Shown: piece after piece, positions 1-7,795 of the stretch
Numbering within the stretch: position 1 is the first letter of the stretch
How the letters are laid out: the number at the start of each line of letters is the position of its first letter
NCBI RefSeq assembly: GCF_010550605.1
Contig: NZ_JAAGNI010000293.1
Span: 1-44,210 of the forward strand
Length of the DNA stretch: 44,210 nt
Source: Streptomyces sp. SID9727
Lineage (GTDB): Bacteria > Actinomycetota > Actinomycetes > Streptomycetales > Streptomycetaceae
Direction: 5' to 3'
Notes under the pieces: generated by a model
Told to the model about the DNA's origin: nothing
What the model saw: only the letters and a program-made list of their open reading frames with translations
The model's database searches: none
Made by a program: the position numbers and the translations under genes

Positions 1-1127
1 AGGCCCGCCAGGACCGCGCAGGCGGGCCAGAGCAGCGCGGGCGCGGTGGCGTACAGGGCGCCGCCCAGCAGCGGGGCCAGGACCTGGCCGCTGATCGAGG
101 CGCCCGCGTACAGGCTCTGGAAGCGGCCCTGCGCGTGGGCCGGCGCCTGGTCGGCGACGTACGCCGTGGCCGGGGTCTTGTACAGGATCTCGCCGAGGGT
201 GAGGGAGACCATCATGAGGACGGCGTACCCGGCCCCGGCGCCCGGGATCAGCAGCGCGTACCCGGCCGCGACCAGCAGCAGTCCGGCGCCGATGATGCCC
301 AGCGGGGCGCGGGCGCGCAGGGCGTGGGCGGCGGGCAGTTCCAGGCAGAGGATGACCCCGCCGTTCACGGCGACGAGCCAGCCGTAGAACGCGGTGCCGT
401 GCCCGTGGTCCGCGAGGAAGACCGGGAGGGTGGAGTACTGCTGGCGGTAGACGACGTCCACGCAGACGATCGCGGCGAGCAGGACCGGCACGGCGGGCCT
501 GGCCCGCAGTGCGCGCCACAGCCCCGGGGCGCCGGGCGGCGGGGGCGCGGGGCGGGAGTGCGCGGTGCCCCGGGCGGGGAGGATGCGGGCCGCGTAACAG
601 GCGAAGAGCAGGGTGCCCACACCGTCGGCGAGGAACAGCCAGTCGTACGAGAAGCGGGCGGCGATCAGCGCTCCGGCGGGCGGCCCGAGGGTGAAGCCGC
701 CGTTGGAGGCGAAGCGGGTCAGGGCGAAGCTCTGGCGCCGGCCGCCCTCCGGGACGGAGACGGCCACCAGCGCGGAGTTGGCGGCCCGCACGACGCCGCT
801 CGCGTACTGGGCGAGCGGCAGTGCGGCGTACAGCGCGGCGAGCGGCAGCAGCGGGAGGGTGACGAGCACGGCGCCGCTCACGCCGGCGCCGAGCAGCAGC
901 ATCCGGCGGTGTCCGTAGCGGTCGCCGAACCAGCCGCCGGTGAAGTTCCCCGCGACCAGACCGGTGCCGCCGATGCCGGTGAGCAGCCCGGCCTGGGCGA
1001 CGGAGAGCCCGCGCGGGCCCGTCAGATAGACGAAGAGGTAGACGAAGGTGAAGCTCACCACCGCGTTGAAGAACGCCCCGAAGGCCAGCAGCCGCACCGT
1101 GCGCGGCACACCCTGCAGCATCCCCAT
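1..1127 (-). CDS. MFS efflux transporter, C-terminus cut by window edge
   Basis: Major facilitator superfamily membrane transporter, probably a proton-driven drug or metabolite exporter. About 375 codons are visible and the frame is still open at base 1, so the C-terminus is missing. The protein opens with hydrophobic helices and has the MFS loop 2-3 signature near residues 60-75 (GGWFGDRYGHRRML), followed by regularly spaced hydrophobic segments. The start is the ATG at 1127, preceded by GGAGGGTG; a second in-frame ATG lies two codons later (1121). It is divergent from the HxlR-peroxiredoxin gene at 1256, with a palindrome between them, which suggests control by that regulator. The substrate cannot be read from sequence. 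Confidence 0.85.
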   Translation of the reverse strand, partial: MGMLQGVPRTVRLLAFGAFFNAVVSFTFVYLFVYLTGPRGLSVAQAGLLTGIGGTGLVAGNFTGGWFGDRYGHRRMLLLGAGVSGAVLVTLPLLPLAALYAALPLAQYASGVVRAANSALVAVSVPEGGRRQSFALTRFASNGGFTLGPPAGALIAARFSYDWLFLADGVGTLLFACYAARILPARGTAHSRPAPPPPGAPGLWRALRARPAVPVLLAAIVCVDVVYRQQYSTLPVFLADHGHGTAFYGWLVAVNGGVILCLELPAAHALRARAPLGIIGAGLLLVAAGYALLIPGAGAGYAVLMMVSLTLGEILYKTPATAYVADQAPAHAQGRFQSLYAGASISGQVLAPLLGGALYATAPALLWPACAVLAG

Positions 1128-1159
1128 CCGAACACCCTCCCCCACGGAACAACCGAGTG

Positions 1160-1176
1160 AGTTCCTTTTGGGAACT
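1160..1176. promoter_or_regulatory. Inverted repeat, candidate HxlR operator
   Basis: AGTTCC (1160-1165) and GGAACT (1171-1176) form perfect 6-bp arms around a 5-base TTTTG spacer. The element lies between the MFS start (1127) and the regulator start (1256). HxlR-family dimers bind short dyads next to their own gene, so this is the natural operator for the divergent pair. The function is inferred from position and symmetry only. Confidence 0.5.
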
Positions 1177-1255
1177 GACTATGGCAGCATGGATTCCGCA
1201 GGTCAACGCGGCCCGATGAAGTTGAATGGCAGCCCTGACCACCGAGGGAGGCCCC

Positions 1256-2137
1256 ATGTCCCAGCGCATCAGCCAGGCCGACGCCGACTGCGCCATCGCG
1301 CAGGCGCTCGACGTGGTCGGCGACTGGTGGACCCTGCTGATCGTGCGGGACACCGCGCGCGGAGTGCACCGGTTCGACGCGCTCCAACGCGAACTCGGCG
1401 TCTCGCGCAAGGTCCTGACGGAACGGCTGCGGCTGCTCGTCGAGGCGGGGGTGCTCTCCCGCGAGCCGTACCAGGAGCGGCCGGTGCGGTACGAGTACCG
1501 GCTGACCCCGCGCGGCCGCGCCCTGCTGCCGGTACTGATCGCGCTCCAGGACTGGGGCGACGCCTGGGTGATGGGAGACGGGGAGACGATGGCGACCACG
1601 GACGAGTCCTCACGGGAGGCCGCACGCGTGCACGCGCTGCGCGGAACGCGCGTGCCCGACCTGGCCCTGCCGGGCGCCGACGGCGACCGCCGGGACCCGG
1701 TGGCGGACACCCCGTACACCGTCCTGTACTTCTTTCCCGGCGCCTACGCCCGCCAGGAGTCCTATCCACCGGGCTGGTCCGGCATCCCCGGCGCCCGCGG
1801 CTGCACGCTCGAATCGTGCACCTACCGCGACCGGCTGGCCGACTTCACGACGGCGGGCGCGGCCGTCCGCGGTGTCTCCACGCAACGTCCGGACGAGCAG
1901 GCGGCGTTCGCCGAGGCGGAGCGGATGCGCTTCCCGCTCCTCTCCGACGCCGACCTGGAACTGACCGCCGCGCTGCGCCTGCCGACGTTCCGCGCCGGCG
2001 GGACCGTCCGCGCCAAGCGGCTGACCCTGGTGGTGGACCGGGACCGCACGGTGCGCGAAGTGCTGTACCCGGTCACCGACATCGAGGACAGCGTGCGGGC
2101 GGCCCTGGCGGCGGTGAAGGACACGGCCGGCCGCTGA
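1256..2137 (+). CDS. HxlR-type winged-helix regulator fused to peroxiredoxin domain
   Basis: A 293-residue fusion. Residues about 10-105 are an HxlR/MarR-like winged helix, with the family pattern of a Cys at position 12 followed by the DVVGDWWT segment. Residues about 130-290 are an AhpC/TSA-type (thioredoxin-fold) peroxiredoxin domain, with the FFPG strand, a GCT motif at Cys183 and a second Cys at 188. This is the BCP/PrxQ arrangement of peroxidatic and resolving cysteines five apart. The active-site loop is longer than in BCP. The start is the ATG at 1256 behind GAGGGAGG; an in-frame ATG at 1226 would add ten unconvincing residues. Inference: a regulator whose DNA binding may respond to peroxide or thiol state through its own catalytic domain, controlling the divergent MFS gene. 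The stop is 16 bases from the convergent TetR gene. Confidence 0.85.
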   Translation: MSQRISQADADCAIAQALDVVGDWWTLLIVRDTARGVHRFDALQRELGVSRKVLTERLRLLVEAGVLSREPYQERPVRYEYRLTPRGRALLPVLIALQDWGDAWVMGDGETMATTDESSREAARVHALRGTRVPDLALPGADGDRRDPVADTPYTVLYFFPGAYARQESYPPGWSGIPGARGCTLESCTYRDRLADFTTAGAAVRGVSTQRPDEQAAFAEAERMRFPLLSDADLELTAALRLPTFRAGGTVRAKRLTLVVDRDRTVREVLYPVTDIEDSVRAALAAVKDTAGR

Positions 2138-2153
2138 CCGCCGCCGGATTCCG

Positions 2154-2690
2154 TCACCCCGCGACCCGCCCCAGCATCTCCCGTGCGTACGCCTCGTCGT
2201 ACGCGCCGCCCGTGAGCAGCACCTGGATGCAGATGCCGTCCATCAGGGCGACCAGGGCCCGCGCGGTCGCCGGGTCGGTGCGGGGGCGGAGCAGGGCGGT
2301 CACGCCGTCGGCCCACTCGGTGGCGACCGGGCGCAGCGCGGGCCTGCGCACGGCGGCGAGATACAGCTCGTACTCCAGCTCGGCCCGGCCCCGGCCGCCC
2401 GCGAAGAACTCACCCAGCAGCCGGGCGAGTTCGGCGGCGAGGTCCGCTTCCGGGTCGGCGAGGGCGGGGCTCTCGCGCAGCACGGCGGCGAAGTTCTCGT
2501 TGGTCCGGCGCAGGGCGGCGACGAGCAGTTCGTCCAGGGAGGCGAAGTGGTACGTGGTGGAGCCCAGCGGCACATCGGCCTCGGCGGCGACGGAGCGGTG
2601 GCTCAGCCCGGCGATCCCCCGCTCGCCGACCACCCGGATCGCCGCGTCGATGATCCGGGCCCGCCGCTCGGGGTCGTACCGCCGCGCCAT
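2154..2690 (-). CDS. TetR-family transcriptional regulator
   Basis: 178-residue TetR-type repressor. The N-terminal helix-turn-helix (residues about 10-55) contains the GLSHRSVAAEADVPLGSTTYHF pattern typical of the family, split here as GLSHRSVAAEAD followed by VPLGSTTYHF. The remaining helical part is the ligand-binding and dimer domain. The start ATG at 2690 shares its A with the TGA of the upstream SMR gene (TGATG), so translation is coupled and the two genes form one operon. The likely role is repression of the efflux operon through the palindrome upstream of 3010, relieved by a cationic drug; the ligand is unknown. Confidence 0.85.
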   Translation of the reverse strand: MARRYDPERRARIIDAAIRVVGERGIAGLSHRSVAAEADVPLGSTTYHFASLDELLVAALRRTNENFAAVLRESPALADPEADLAAELARLLGEFFAGGRGRAELEYELYLAAVRRPALRPVATEWADGVTALLRPRTDPATARALVALMDGICIQVLLTGGAYDEAYAREMLGRVAG

Positions 2691-3010
2691 CAGTGCGCCC
2701 CGCCCAGGTTGAGCACCACCACACCGGCGATGACCAGCACGACGCCGAGCGCCTTGAGCGGACTCGCGGACTCCCCGAGGAAGAACATCCCGATGAGGGC
2801 CACGGCCGCGGTGCCGACGCCCGCCCAGATCGCGTAGGCGGTGCCGACGGAGAGGGTCTTGAGGGTCTGGGCGAGCAGGGAGAAGGCCAGCAGATAACCG
2901 GCGACGGTGATCAGCGAGGGCCACAGCCGGGTGAATCCCTCGCTGTACTTCATGGCGGTCGTCCCCGCCACCTCCGCCGCGATGGCCGCGGCGAGCAGTC
3001 CGTATCCCAT
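2690..3010 (-). CDS. Small multidrug resistance (SMR) efflux protein
   Basis: 106-residue four-helix SMR protein of the EmrE/QacE/Gdx superfamily, acting as a proton-coupled dimer in the membrane. Glu13 sits in helix 1 in the AAEVAGTTAMK context and matches the essential membrane Glu14 of EmrE. The length is normal for the family. No Shine-Dalgarno sequence precedes the ATG at 3010. Instead a TACACT hexamer ends seven bases upstream, so the mRNA is probably leaderless. It is the first gene of an operon with the TetR gene. Whether it exports quaternary ammonium compounds or guanidinium cannot be decided here. Confidence 0.88.
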   Translation of the reverse strand: MGYGLLAAAIAAEVAGTTAMKYSEGFTRLWPSLITVAGYLLAFSLLAQTLKTLSVGTAYAIWAGVGTAAVALIGMFFLGESASPLKALGVVLVIAGVVVLNLGGAH

Positions 3011-3012
3011 GT

Positions 3013-3024
3013 GTACAAGTGTAC
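3013..3024. promoter_or_regulatory. Palindrome overlapping leaderless SMR promoter
   Basis: GTACA-AG-TGTAC is a perfect dyad (5-2-5). It overlaps the minus-strand hexamer TACACT (3023-3018), which lies seven bases before the SMR ATG at 3010. A repressor bound here would cover the -10 box and start site. This is the likely operator for the co-transcribed TetR protein; the assignment is inferred. Confidence 0.5.
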
Positions 3025-3087
3025 GTAACGCCTTGCCGCTACCGTAGTCCGTTCAGTACATGATCGAACAGACGGGCGGGAGCGGCA

Positions 3088-4152
3088 GTGGCGCAGGACG
3101 CAGGGTGGGGCGGCTGGGGTGGTGGTGGCTGGATGCCGCCGAAGCCGGGGGTCATACCCCTGGGGCCGTTGAAGCTCGGGGACGTGTTCAACGGCGCGTT
3201 CTCGACGCTGGGCCGCTACGGCAAGCAGCTCTTCGCGGTGGGCGCGGCGCTGTACGGCGGGGCACTGGTCGTGGTGGGCGCCGCGGTCGCCGTCGCGTAC
3301 GCGGCGGTCTCGGACCATCTGGACCGGCTGTTCGCGCTGGACGAGGGCGAGAGCGCCGCCTCGGGGGACGTGGTGCCCGTGCTCGTCGCGTTCGGCGTGG
3401 TCGTGCTGCTCGGGTTCCTCGCGATGGTGATCGCCTCGGCCGTGGTCTACGCGGCGGTGCCGGCGGTCCTCCAGGAGGCGGTGCTGGGCCGGCCGACGAC
3501 GTTCTCCGCGGTCTGGCGGCGGGCCTGGGCGCGGACGCCCGCGGTGATCGGCACGCTGCTGCTGACCGGGCTGATCACCATGGTGCCGATGGTGCTGGCG
3601 ATCGCCGCGCTCACCGGGGGCATCATCGCCGCGGTCGCCACGGACGGCGGCGGGGGCGCGGTGGCACTGATCGTCGTGGGCGCCATCTGCTTCCTCGCCT
3701 TCATCCCGCTGGCCCTCTGGCTCTGGGTGCGGCTGTCGCTCGCCCCCTCGGCCGCCGTGTTCGAGAACCAGGGGCCCGTGGCATCGATGCGCCGCTCGGC
3801 CCTGCTGGTACGCGGCGACTGGTGGCGGATCTGCGGGATGACGCTGCTCGCGAGCATGATCGCCTCCGTGGCGGGCTACGTCATCCAGCTGCCGTTCAGC
3901 TTCCTCGGCATGTTCACGGGCGCGCTGGGCGGCGCCGCCCTGGACGAGAACACCCACCCGGCCGCGATCATCACCGCACTCGGCGGCTACCTGGTCGTCG
4001 GAGTGCTCGGCCAGCTGGTGAGCCAGCTGATCGTCGCGGTGTTCCCGCCGCTGGTGACCGGGCTGCTGTACGTGGACCGGCGCATCCGCACCGAGGACCT
4101 GGCGCCGGTCCTCACCGAGGCCGCCGCCGTACCACCGCCGTACGCGGCGTAG
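3088..4152 (+). CDS. Conserved polytopic membrane protein
   Basis: 354-residue integral membrane protein of unknown role. It has a Gly/Trp-rich N-terminus (residues 6-15), then the PLGPLKLGDVFNGAF motif seen in many actinobacterial proteins annotated with a glycerophosphodiester phosphodiesterase membrane-domain-like fold, then roughly six hydrophobic segments between residues 45 and 335. No catalytic phosphodiesterase motif is visible, so an enzymatic name is not justified. The GTG start at 3088 is supported by GGGAG at 3078-3082. It is transcribed divergently from the SMR/TetR operon and followed after 19 bases by the convergent VOC gene. Confidence 0.75.
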   Translation: MAQDAGWGGWGGGGWMPPKPGVIPLGPLKLGDVFNGAFSTLGRYGKQLFAVGAALYGGALVVVGAAVAVAYAAVSDHLDRLFALDEGESAASGDVVPVLVAFGVVVLLGFLAMVIASAVVYAAVPAVLQEAVLGRPTTFSAVWRRAWARTPAVIGTLLLTGLITMVPMVLAIAALTGGIIAAVATDGGGGAVALIVVGAICFLAFIPLALWLWVRLSLAPSAAVFENQGPVASMRRSALLVRGDWWRICGMTLLASMIASVAGYVIQLPFSFLGMFTGALGGAALDENTHPAAIITALGGYLVVGVLGQLVSQLIVAVFPPLVTGLLYVDRRIRTEDLAPVLTEAAAVPPPYAA

Positions 4153-4171
4153 CGGCCCCGGCGCCCCGGCG

Positions 4172-4537
4172 TCAGTCGGTCAGCGTCTTCTTCGGGCGCA
4201 GTACGCAGAACTCGTTGCCCTCCGGGTCGGCCAGCACCACCCACGTCACGTCCGACGGCTGGCCGACCTCGACGCGCCGGGCGCCGAGCCCGATCAGCCG
4301 CTCGACCTCGGCGGCCTGGTCGTCCGGCGAGAGGTCGATGTGCAGCCGGTTCTTGACCGCCTTGTCCTCGGGCACAGGCAAGAAGCAGATGCCGGGCAGC
4401 GCGGCCTCGTCGGCTCCGATGACGATCTCGTCCGCGTCCTCGTAGAGCACCCGCCAGTCCAGGGCGGCACACCAGAAGCGGGCCTGTGCGGGCAGATCGT
4501 GGGCATCGACAGCGAGCTGGTAGAAGCGAAGAGCCAT
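4172..4537 (-). CDS. VOC/glyoxalase-fold protein
   Basis: 121-residue single-domain protein of the vicinal-oxygen-chelate superfamily, close to the actinobacterial glyoxalase-like subgroup. The two beta-alpha-beta-beta-beta modules are visible: residues 1-55 (RFYQLAVDAHDL...FWCAALDW) and 65-120 (NRLHIDLSP...LADPEGNEFCVL). The conserved His of HIDL and Glu of EGNEF are the expected metal positions. The start is the ATG at 4537. The substrate is unknown; members act in dioxygenation, thiol-conjugate or drug-binding roles. It reads toward the membrane-protein gene and is separated from the suf operon by a strong hairpin. Confidence 0.78.
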   Translation of the reverse strand: MALRFYQLAVDAHDLPAQARFWCAALDWRVLYEDADEIVIGADEAALPGICFLPVPEDKAVKNRLHIDLSPDDQAAEVERLIGLGARRVEVGQPSDVTWVVLADPEGNEFCVLRPKKTLTD

Positions 4538-4574
4538 GGGCACAGTCTGCCCGGCACTCCCCACGGCGACAACG

Positions 4575-4610
4575 CCGAAACGGCCCCGGCGGATGCTGGG
4601 GCCGTTTCGG
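4575..4610 (-). terminator. Hairpin terminating the suf operon
   Basis: A perfect 13-bp stem (4575-4587 with 4598-4610) and a 10-base loop, 32 bases past the last suf-operon stop on the minus strand. No T-run follows, which is usual for Streptomyces terminators. Confidence 0.7.
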
Positions 4611-4641
4611 TCGCACGGGGTCGTACGCGGAACGCGGACGC

Positions 4642-4980
4642 TCAGACGTTGAAGCCCAGCGCGCGCAGCTGCTCGCGGCCGTCGTCCGTGATCTTGTCCG
4701 GACCCCACGGCGGCATCCAGACCCAGTTGATCCGCAGCTCGTTGACGATGCCGTCCGTCGCGGACTTCGCCTGGTCCTCGATGACATCGGTCAGCGGACA
4801 GGCCGCGGACGTCAGGGTCATGTCGAGGGTGGCGATGTTGGCGTCGTCGATGTGGATGCCGTAGATCAGCCCCAGGTTGACGACGTCGATGCCCAGCTCG
4901 GGGTCGACCACGTCGTACAGCGCTTCGCGGACCTCCTCCTCGGAGGCCGGCTTGGTCGTCACGGTCTCGTTGTCGCTCAT
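4642..4980 (-). CDS. sufT: MIP18/DUF59 family Fe-S maturation protein (SufT-like)
   Basis: 112-residue DUF59/MIP18-family protein, a small helper in Fe-S cluster maturation or carriage. It shows the family hallmarks DVVDPELGIDVVNLGLIY (residues 23-40) and a single conserved Cys61 in the SAACPLTD segment. The start is the ATG at 4980, which overlaps the TGA of sufU (ATGA), so the two are translationally coupled. As the last gene of the suf operon, a late role in cluster delivery to client proteins is likely. The symbol rests on family and context. Confidence 0.85.
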   Translation of the reverse strand: MSDNETVTTKPASEEEVREALYDVVDPELGIDVVNLGLIYGIHIDDANIATLDMTLTSAACPLTDVIEDQAKSATDGIVNELRINWVWMPPWGPDKITDDGREQLRALGFNV

Positions 4981-5432
4981 GCGGTCTTCCCTTCGGACAG
5001 CGCCTGCGCCGTCGCGTCCTTCCACGCCATCCAGCTCAGCAGCGCGCATTTCACCCGGGCCGGGTACTTGGAGACGCCGGCGAACGCGACCGCGTCCTCC
5101 AGCACCTCTTCCATCGCGTCGTCGGGCTCCAGCTGCCCCTTCGACTGCATCAGTTCCAGGAACGCGGCCTGGATCTTCTGCGCCTCGCCCAGTTCCTTGC
5201 CGACCAGCAGATCGTTCAGCACGGACGCGCTGGCCTGGCTGATGGAGCAGCCCTGGCCCTCGTAACTCACGTCGGCGATGGTCTCGCCGTCGTACCGCAC
5301 CCGCAGCGTGATCTCGTCACCACACGTCGGATTGACGTGGTGCACCTCGGCGTCGCCGTCCCGCAGACCGCGCCCGTGGGGGTGCTTGTAGTGGTCCAGG
5401 ATCACTTCCTGGTACATGGAATCCAGCTTCAC
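4977..5432 (-). CDS. sufU: SufU zinc-dependent sulfurtransferase
   Basis: 151-residue SufU-type protein that accepts persulfide sulfur from SufS and passes it to the SufBCD scaffold. The three zinc-ligand cysteines are present: Cys37 (NPTCGD, with Asp39), Cys62 (GCSIS) and Cys129 (RVKCALLSW). This is the Gram-positive and actinobacterial SufU layout rather than scaffold-type IscU. The GTG start at 5432 matches the usual N-terminal length; the next ATG (5417) would remove five residues. The gene follows sufS by 20 bases and overlaps sufT by four. Confidence 0.92.
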   Translation of the reverse strand: MKLDSMYQEVILDHYKHPHGRGLRDGDAEVHHVNPTCGDEITLRVRYDGETIADVSYEGQGCSISQASASVLNDLLVGKELGEAQKIQAAFLELMQSKGQLEPDDAMEEVLEDAVAFAGVSKYPARVKCALLSWMAWKDATAQALSEGKTA

Positions 5433-5452
5433 GAGTCAATCCCCAGCCGCGT

Positions 5453-6709
5453 CTAGGCGAAAAAATTCCGGACGTGTTCCAGGCCGTCCACCAGGGCGTC
5501 GACCTCGGCGGGCGTGGAGTACAGATAGAACGACGCTCGCGTCGTCGCAGGAATTCCGTACCGCAGGCAGACCGGGCGGGCGCAGTGGTGGCCGACCCGG
5601 ACCGCGATGCCCTGTTCGTCCAGCACCTGCCCCACGTCGTGCGGATGGATGTCGCCGAGCGTGAAGGAGATCGTCGCGCCGCGGTCCTCCGCGCTGGCCG
5701 GACCGATGATCCGCAGGTCCGGCACTTCGAGGAGGCGCTTCACCGCGTAGGCGGTGATGGCCTGCTCATGGCGGTGGATGTTCTCCATGCCGATCGCCGA
5801 GAGGTAGTCCACGGCCGCGCCGAGGCCGACGGCCTGGGCGATCGGGGGCGTACCGGCCTCGAACTTGTGCGGCGCGGGGGCGTAGGTCGAGGAGTGCATC
5901 GACACGGTCTCGATCATCTCGCCGCCACCCAGGAACGGCGGCAGGTCCTCCAGGAGCTCCTGCCGTCCCCAGAGCACGCCGATGCCGGTCGGGCCGACCA
6001 TCTTGTGACCGGTGAACGCCACGAAGTCGGCCTGGAGCGCCTGCACGTCGAGCACCATGTGGGGGGCCGCCTGGGAGGCGTCGACGCAGACGAGCGCACC
6101 GACCTCCTGGGCGCGGCGGACGATCTGCTCGACCGGGTTGTGCGTGCCCATGATGTTCGAGACCAGCGTGAAGGAGACGATCTTCGTCTTCTCGGTGATG
6201 ATCTCGTCGATGTTGGACAGGTCGAGCCGGCCGTCGTCGGTGATGCCGAACCACTTCAGCTTCGCGCCCGTGCGCTGCGAGAGCAGCTGCCAGGGAACGA
6301 TGTTGGAGTGGTGCTCCATCTCCGTGGTGACGATCTCGGTCTCGTGGTCGACCCGGTAGGGCTCGTCGGCCCAGCCGAGCATGTTGGCCACGAGGTTCAG
6401 CGACTCCGAGGCGTTCTTCGTGAAGATGACCTCGTCGCGGCTGGGCGCGTTGATGAAGGCGGCGACCTTGTCACGGGCGCCCTCGTACAGCGCCGTGGCC
6501 TCCTCCGCGATCGTGTACACGCCCCGGTGCACATTGGCGTTGTGGCGCTCGTAGTACTCGTTGAGGGCGTCGAGGACCTGGCGCGGCTTCTGCGAGGTCG
6601 CCGCGCTGTCCAGGTACACGACCTTCTTGCCGTCGTGGACCGTGCGGTCCAGGAGGGGGAAGTCCTTGCGGATCGCCTCGGTGTCGAGGAGGCCCGGCAG
6701 ATATGTCAC
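5453..6709 (-). CDS. sufS: SufS cysteine desulfurase
   Basis: 418-residue group II cysteine desulfurase. It is PLP-dependent and converts L-cysteine to alanine and a protein persulfide for Fe-S assembly. The PLP lysine is Lys236 in AFTGHKMVGPTG. The catalytic cysteine is Cys376 in the RVGHHCARP loop, and the TTRASFYLYST segment near the C-terminus is intact. The GTG start at 6709 overlaps the sufC stop (GTGA). The length and all key residues are normal. Confidence 0.95.
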   Translation of the reverse strand: MTYLPGLLDTEAIRKDFPLLDRTVHDGKKVVYLDSAATSQKPRQVLDALNEYYERHNANVHRGVYTIAEEATALYEGARDKVAAFINAPSRDEVIFTKNASESLNLVANMLGWADEPYRVDHETEIVTTEMEHHSNIVPWQLLSQRTGAKLKWFGITDDGRLDLSNIDEIITEKTKIVSFTLVSNIMGTHNPVEQIVRRAQEVGALVCVDASQAAPHMVLDVQALQADFVAFTGHKMVGPTGIGVLWGRQELLEDLPPFLGGGEMIETVSMHSSTYAPAPHKFEAGTPPIAQAVGLGAAVDYLSAIGMENIHRHEQAITAYAVKRLLEVPDLRIIGPASAEDRGATISFTLGDIHPHDVGQVLDEQGIAVRVGHHCARPVCLRYGIPATTRASFYLYSTPAEVDALVDGLEHVRNFFA

Positions 6710-7470
6710 GCGGCAGCGCCACCCTTCACGTATGCCTCGTAGCCCTCGTTCTCCAGCTTGTCGGCCAGCTCCGCGCCGCCGGACTCGGCGATCCGGCCGT
6801 TGGCGAACACGTGCACGAAGTCGGGCTTGATGTACCGGAGGATCCGGGTGTAGTGCGTGATCAGCAGGGTGCCGACCTCGCCGGTCTCGCGGACGCGGTT
6901 GACGCCCTCGGAGACGATACGCAGGGCGTCGACGTCCAGACCGGAGTCGGTCTCGTCCAGGATGGCGACCTTCGGCTTGAGGAGCTCCAGCTGGAGGATC
7001 TCGTGGCGCTTCTTCTCACCGCCGGAGAAGCCCTCGTTGACGTTGCGCTCGGCGAAGGCCGGGTCCATCTGGAGCTGGGCCATCGTCTCCTTGACCTCCT
7101 TGACCCAGGTACGCAGCTTGGGGGCCTCGCCGCGGACGGCGGTGGCGGAGGTGCGCAGGAAGTTGGAGACCGAGACACCGGGGATCTCGACCGGGTACTG
7201 CATGGCGAGGAACAGGCCGGCGCGGGCCCGCTCGTCCACGGACATCTCCAGGACGTCCTCGCCGTCCAGGGTCACCGTGCCGCTGGTGATCGTGTACTTG
7301 GGGTGACCTGCGAGGGAGTACGCGAGGGTGGACTTGCCGGACCCGTTGGGGCCCATGATGGCGTGGGTCTCGCCCTGCTTCACGGTCAGGTCGACGCCCT
7401 TGAGGATCTCCTTCGTGGCGTTGTCGGCCTCGACGGAGACGTGCAGGTCGCGGATTTCAAGCGTTGCCAT
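6706..7470 (-). CDS. sufC: SufC Fe-S assembly ATPase
   Basis: 254-residue ABC-type ATPase of the cytosolic SufBCD scaffold. Walker A is at residues 40-48 (GPNGSGKST), the ABC signature at 148-155 (FSGGEKKR), Walker B at about 168-173 with the SufC-typical LDETDSGLD, and the H-loop is in LLITHYTRIL. The ATG at 7470 was chosen because the protein then begins MATLEIRDLHV, as in the family. The gene begins 7 bases after the Rieske gene and overlaps sufS by four bases. Confidence 0.95.
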   Translation of the reverse strand: MATLEIRDLHVSVEADNATKEILKGVDLTVKQGETHAIMGPNGSGKSTLAYSLAGHPKYTITSGTVTLDGEDVLEMSVDERARAGLFLAMQYPVEIPGVSVSNFLRTSATAVRGEAPKLRTWVKEVKETMAQLQMDPAFAERNVNEGFSGGEKKRHEILQLELLKPKVAILDETDSGLDVDALRIVSEGVNRVRETGEVGTLLITHYTRILRYIKPDFVHVFANGRIAESGGAELADKLENEGYEAYVKGGAAA

Positions 7471-7477
7471 GGGTGAC

Positions 7478-7795
7478 TCAGGACTCCTGGGTGACGGAGA
7501 CGAGCACATCGTCCCCTTCGATCTTGACGGGGTATACGGGGACGGGGCGCGTCGCGGGAAGGCCGGACGGCTTGCCGGTGCGCAGGTCGAAGCTCGATCC
7601 GTGCAGCCAGCACTCGATCGAGCAGTCCTCGACCTCGCCCTCGGACAGCGAGACGTTCGCGTGCGAGCAGATGTCGTTGATCGCGAACACCTCGCCCTCG
7701 GTGCGGACGACGGAGACCGGCGTGCCGTCGAGCTCCACCCGCTTGGGGGTGTCGTCCTCCAGCTCGCTCAGCGCACAGGCTTTGACGAAGGCCAT
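7478..7795 (-). CDS. Rieske [2Fe-2S] ferredoxin in suf operon
   Basis: 105-residue soluble Rieske-type ferredoxin, similar to the ferredoxin components of non-heme iron dioxygenases. The cluster ligands are Cys43/His45 (ICSHAN) and Cys62/His65 (ECWLHGSSF). There is no signal peptide, so it acts in the cytoplasm. It starts at the ATG 7795 overlapping the sufD stop (TGATG) and lies between sufD and sufC. The placement suggests it supplies electrons for cluster assembly or repair, or is itself a client; that role is inferred. Confidence 0.9.
   Translation of the reverse strand: MAFVKACALSELEDDTPKRVELDGTPVSVVRTEGEVFAINDICSHANVSLSEGEVEDCSIECWLHGSSFDLRTGKPSGLPATRPVPVYPVKIEGDDVLVSVTQES

Noticed and set aside
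3088..4152. Glycerophosphodiester phosphodiesterase
   Set aside because: Only similarity to the membrane part is suggested; no catalytic phosphodiesterase motif is present.
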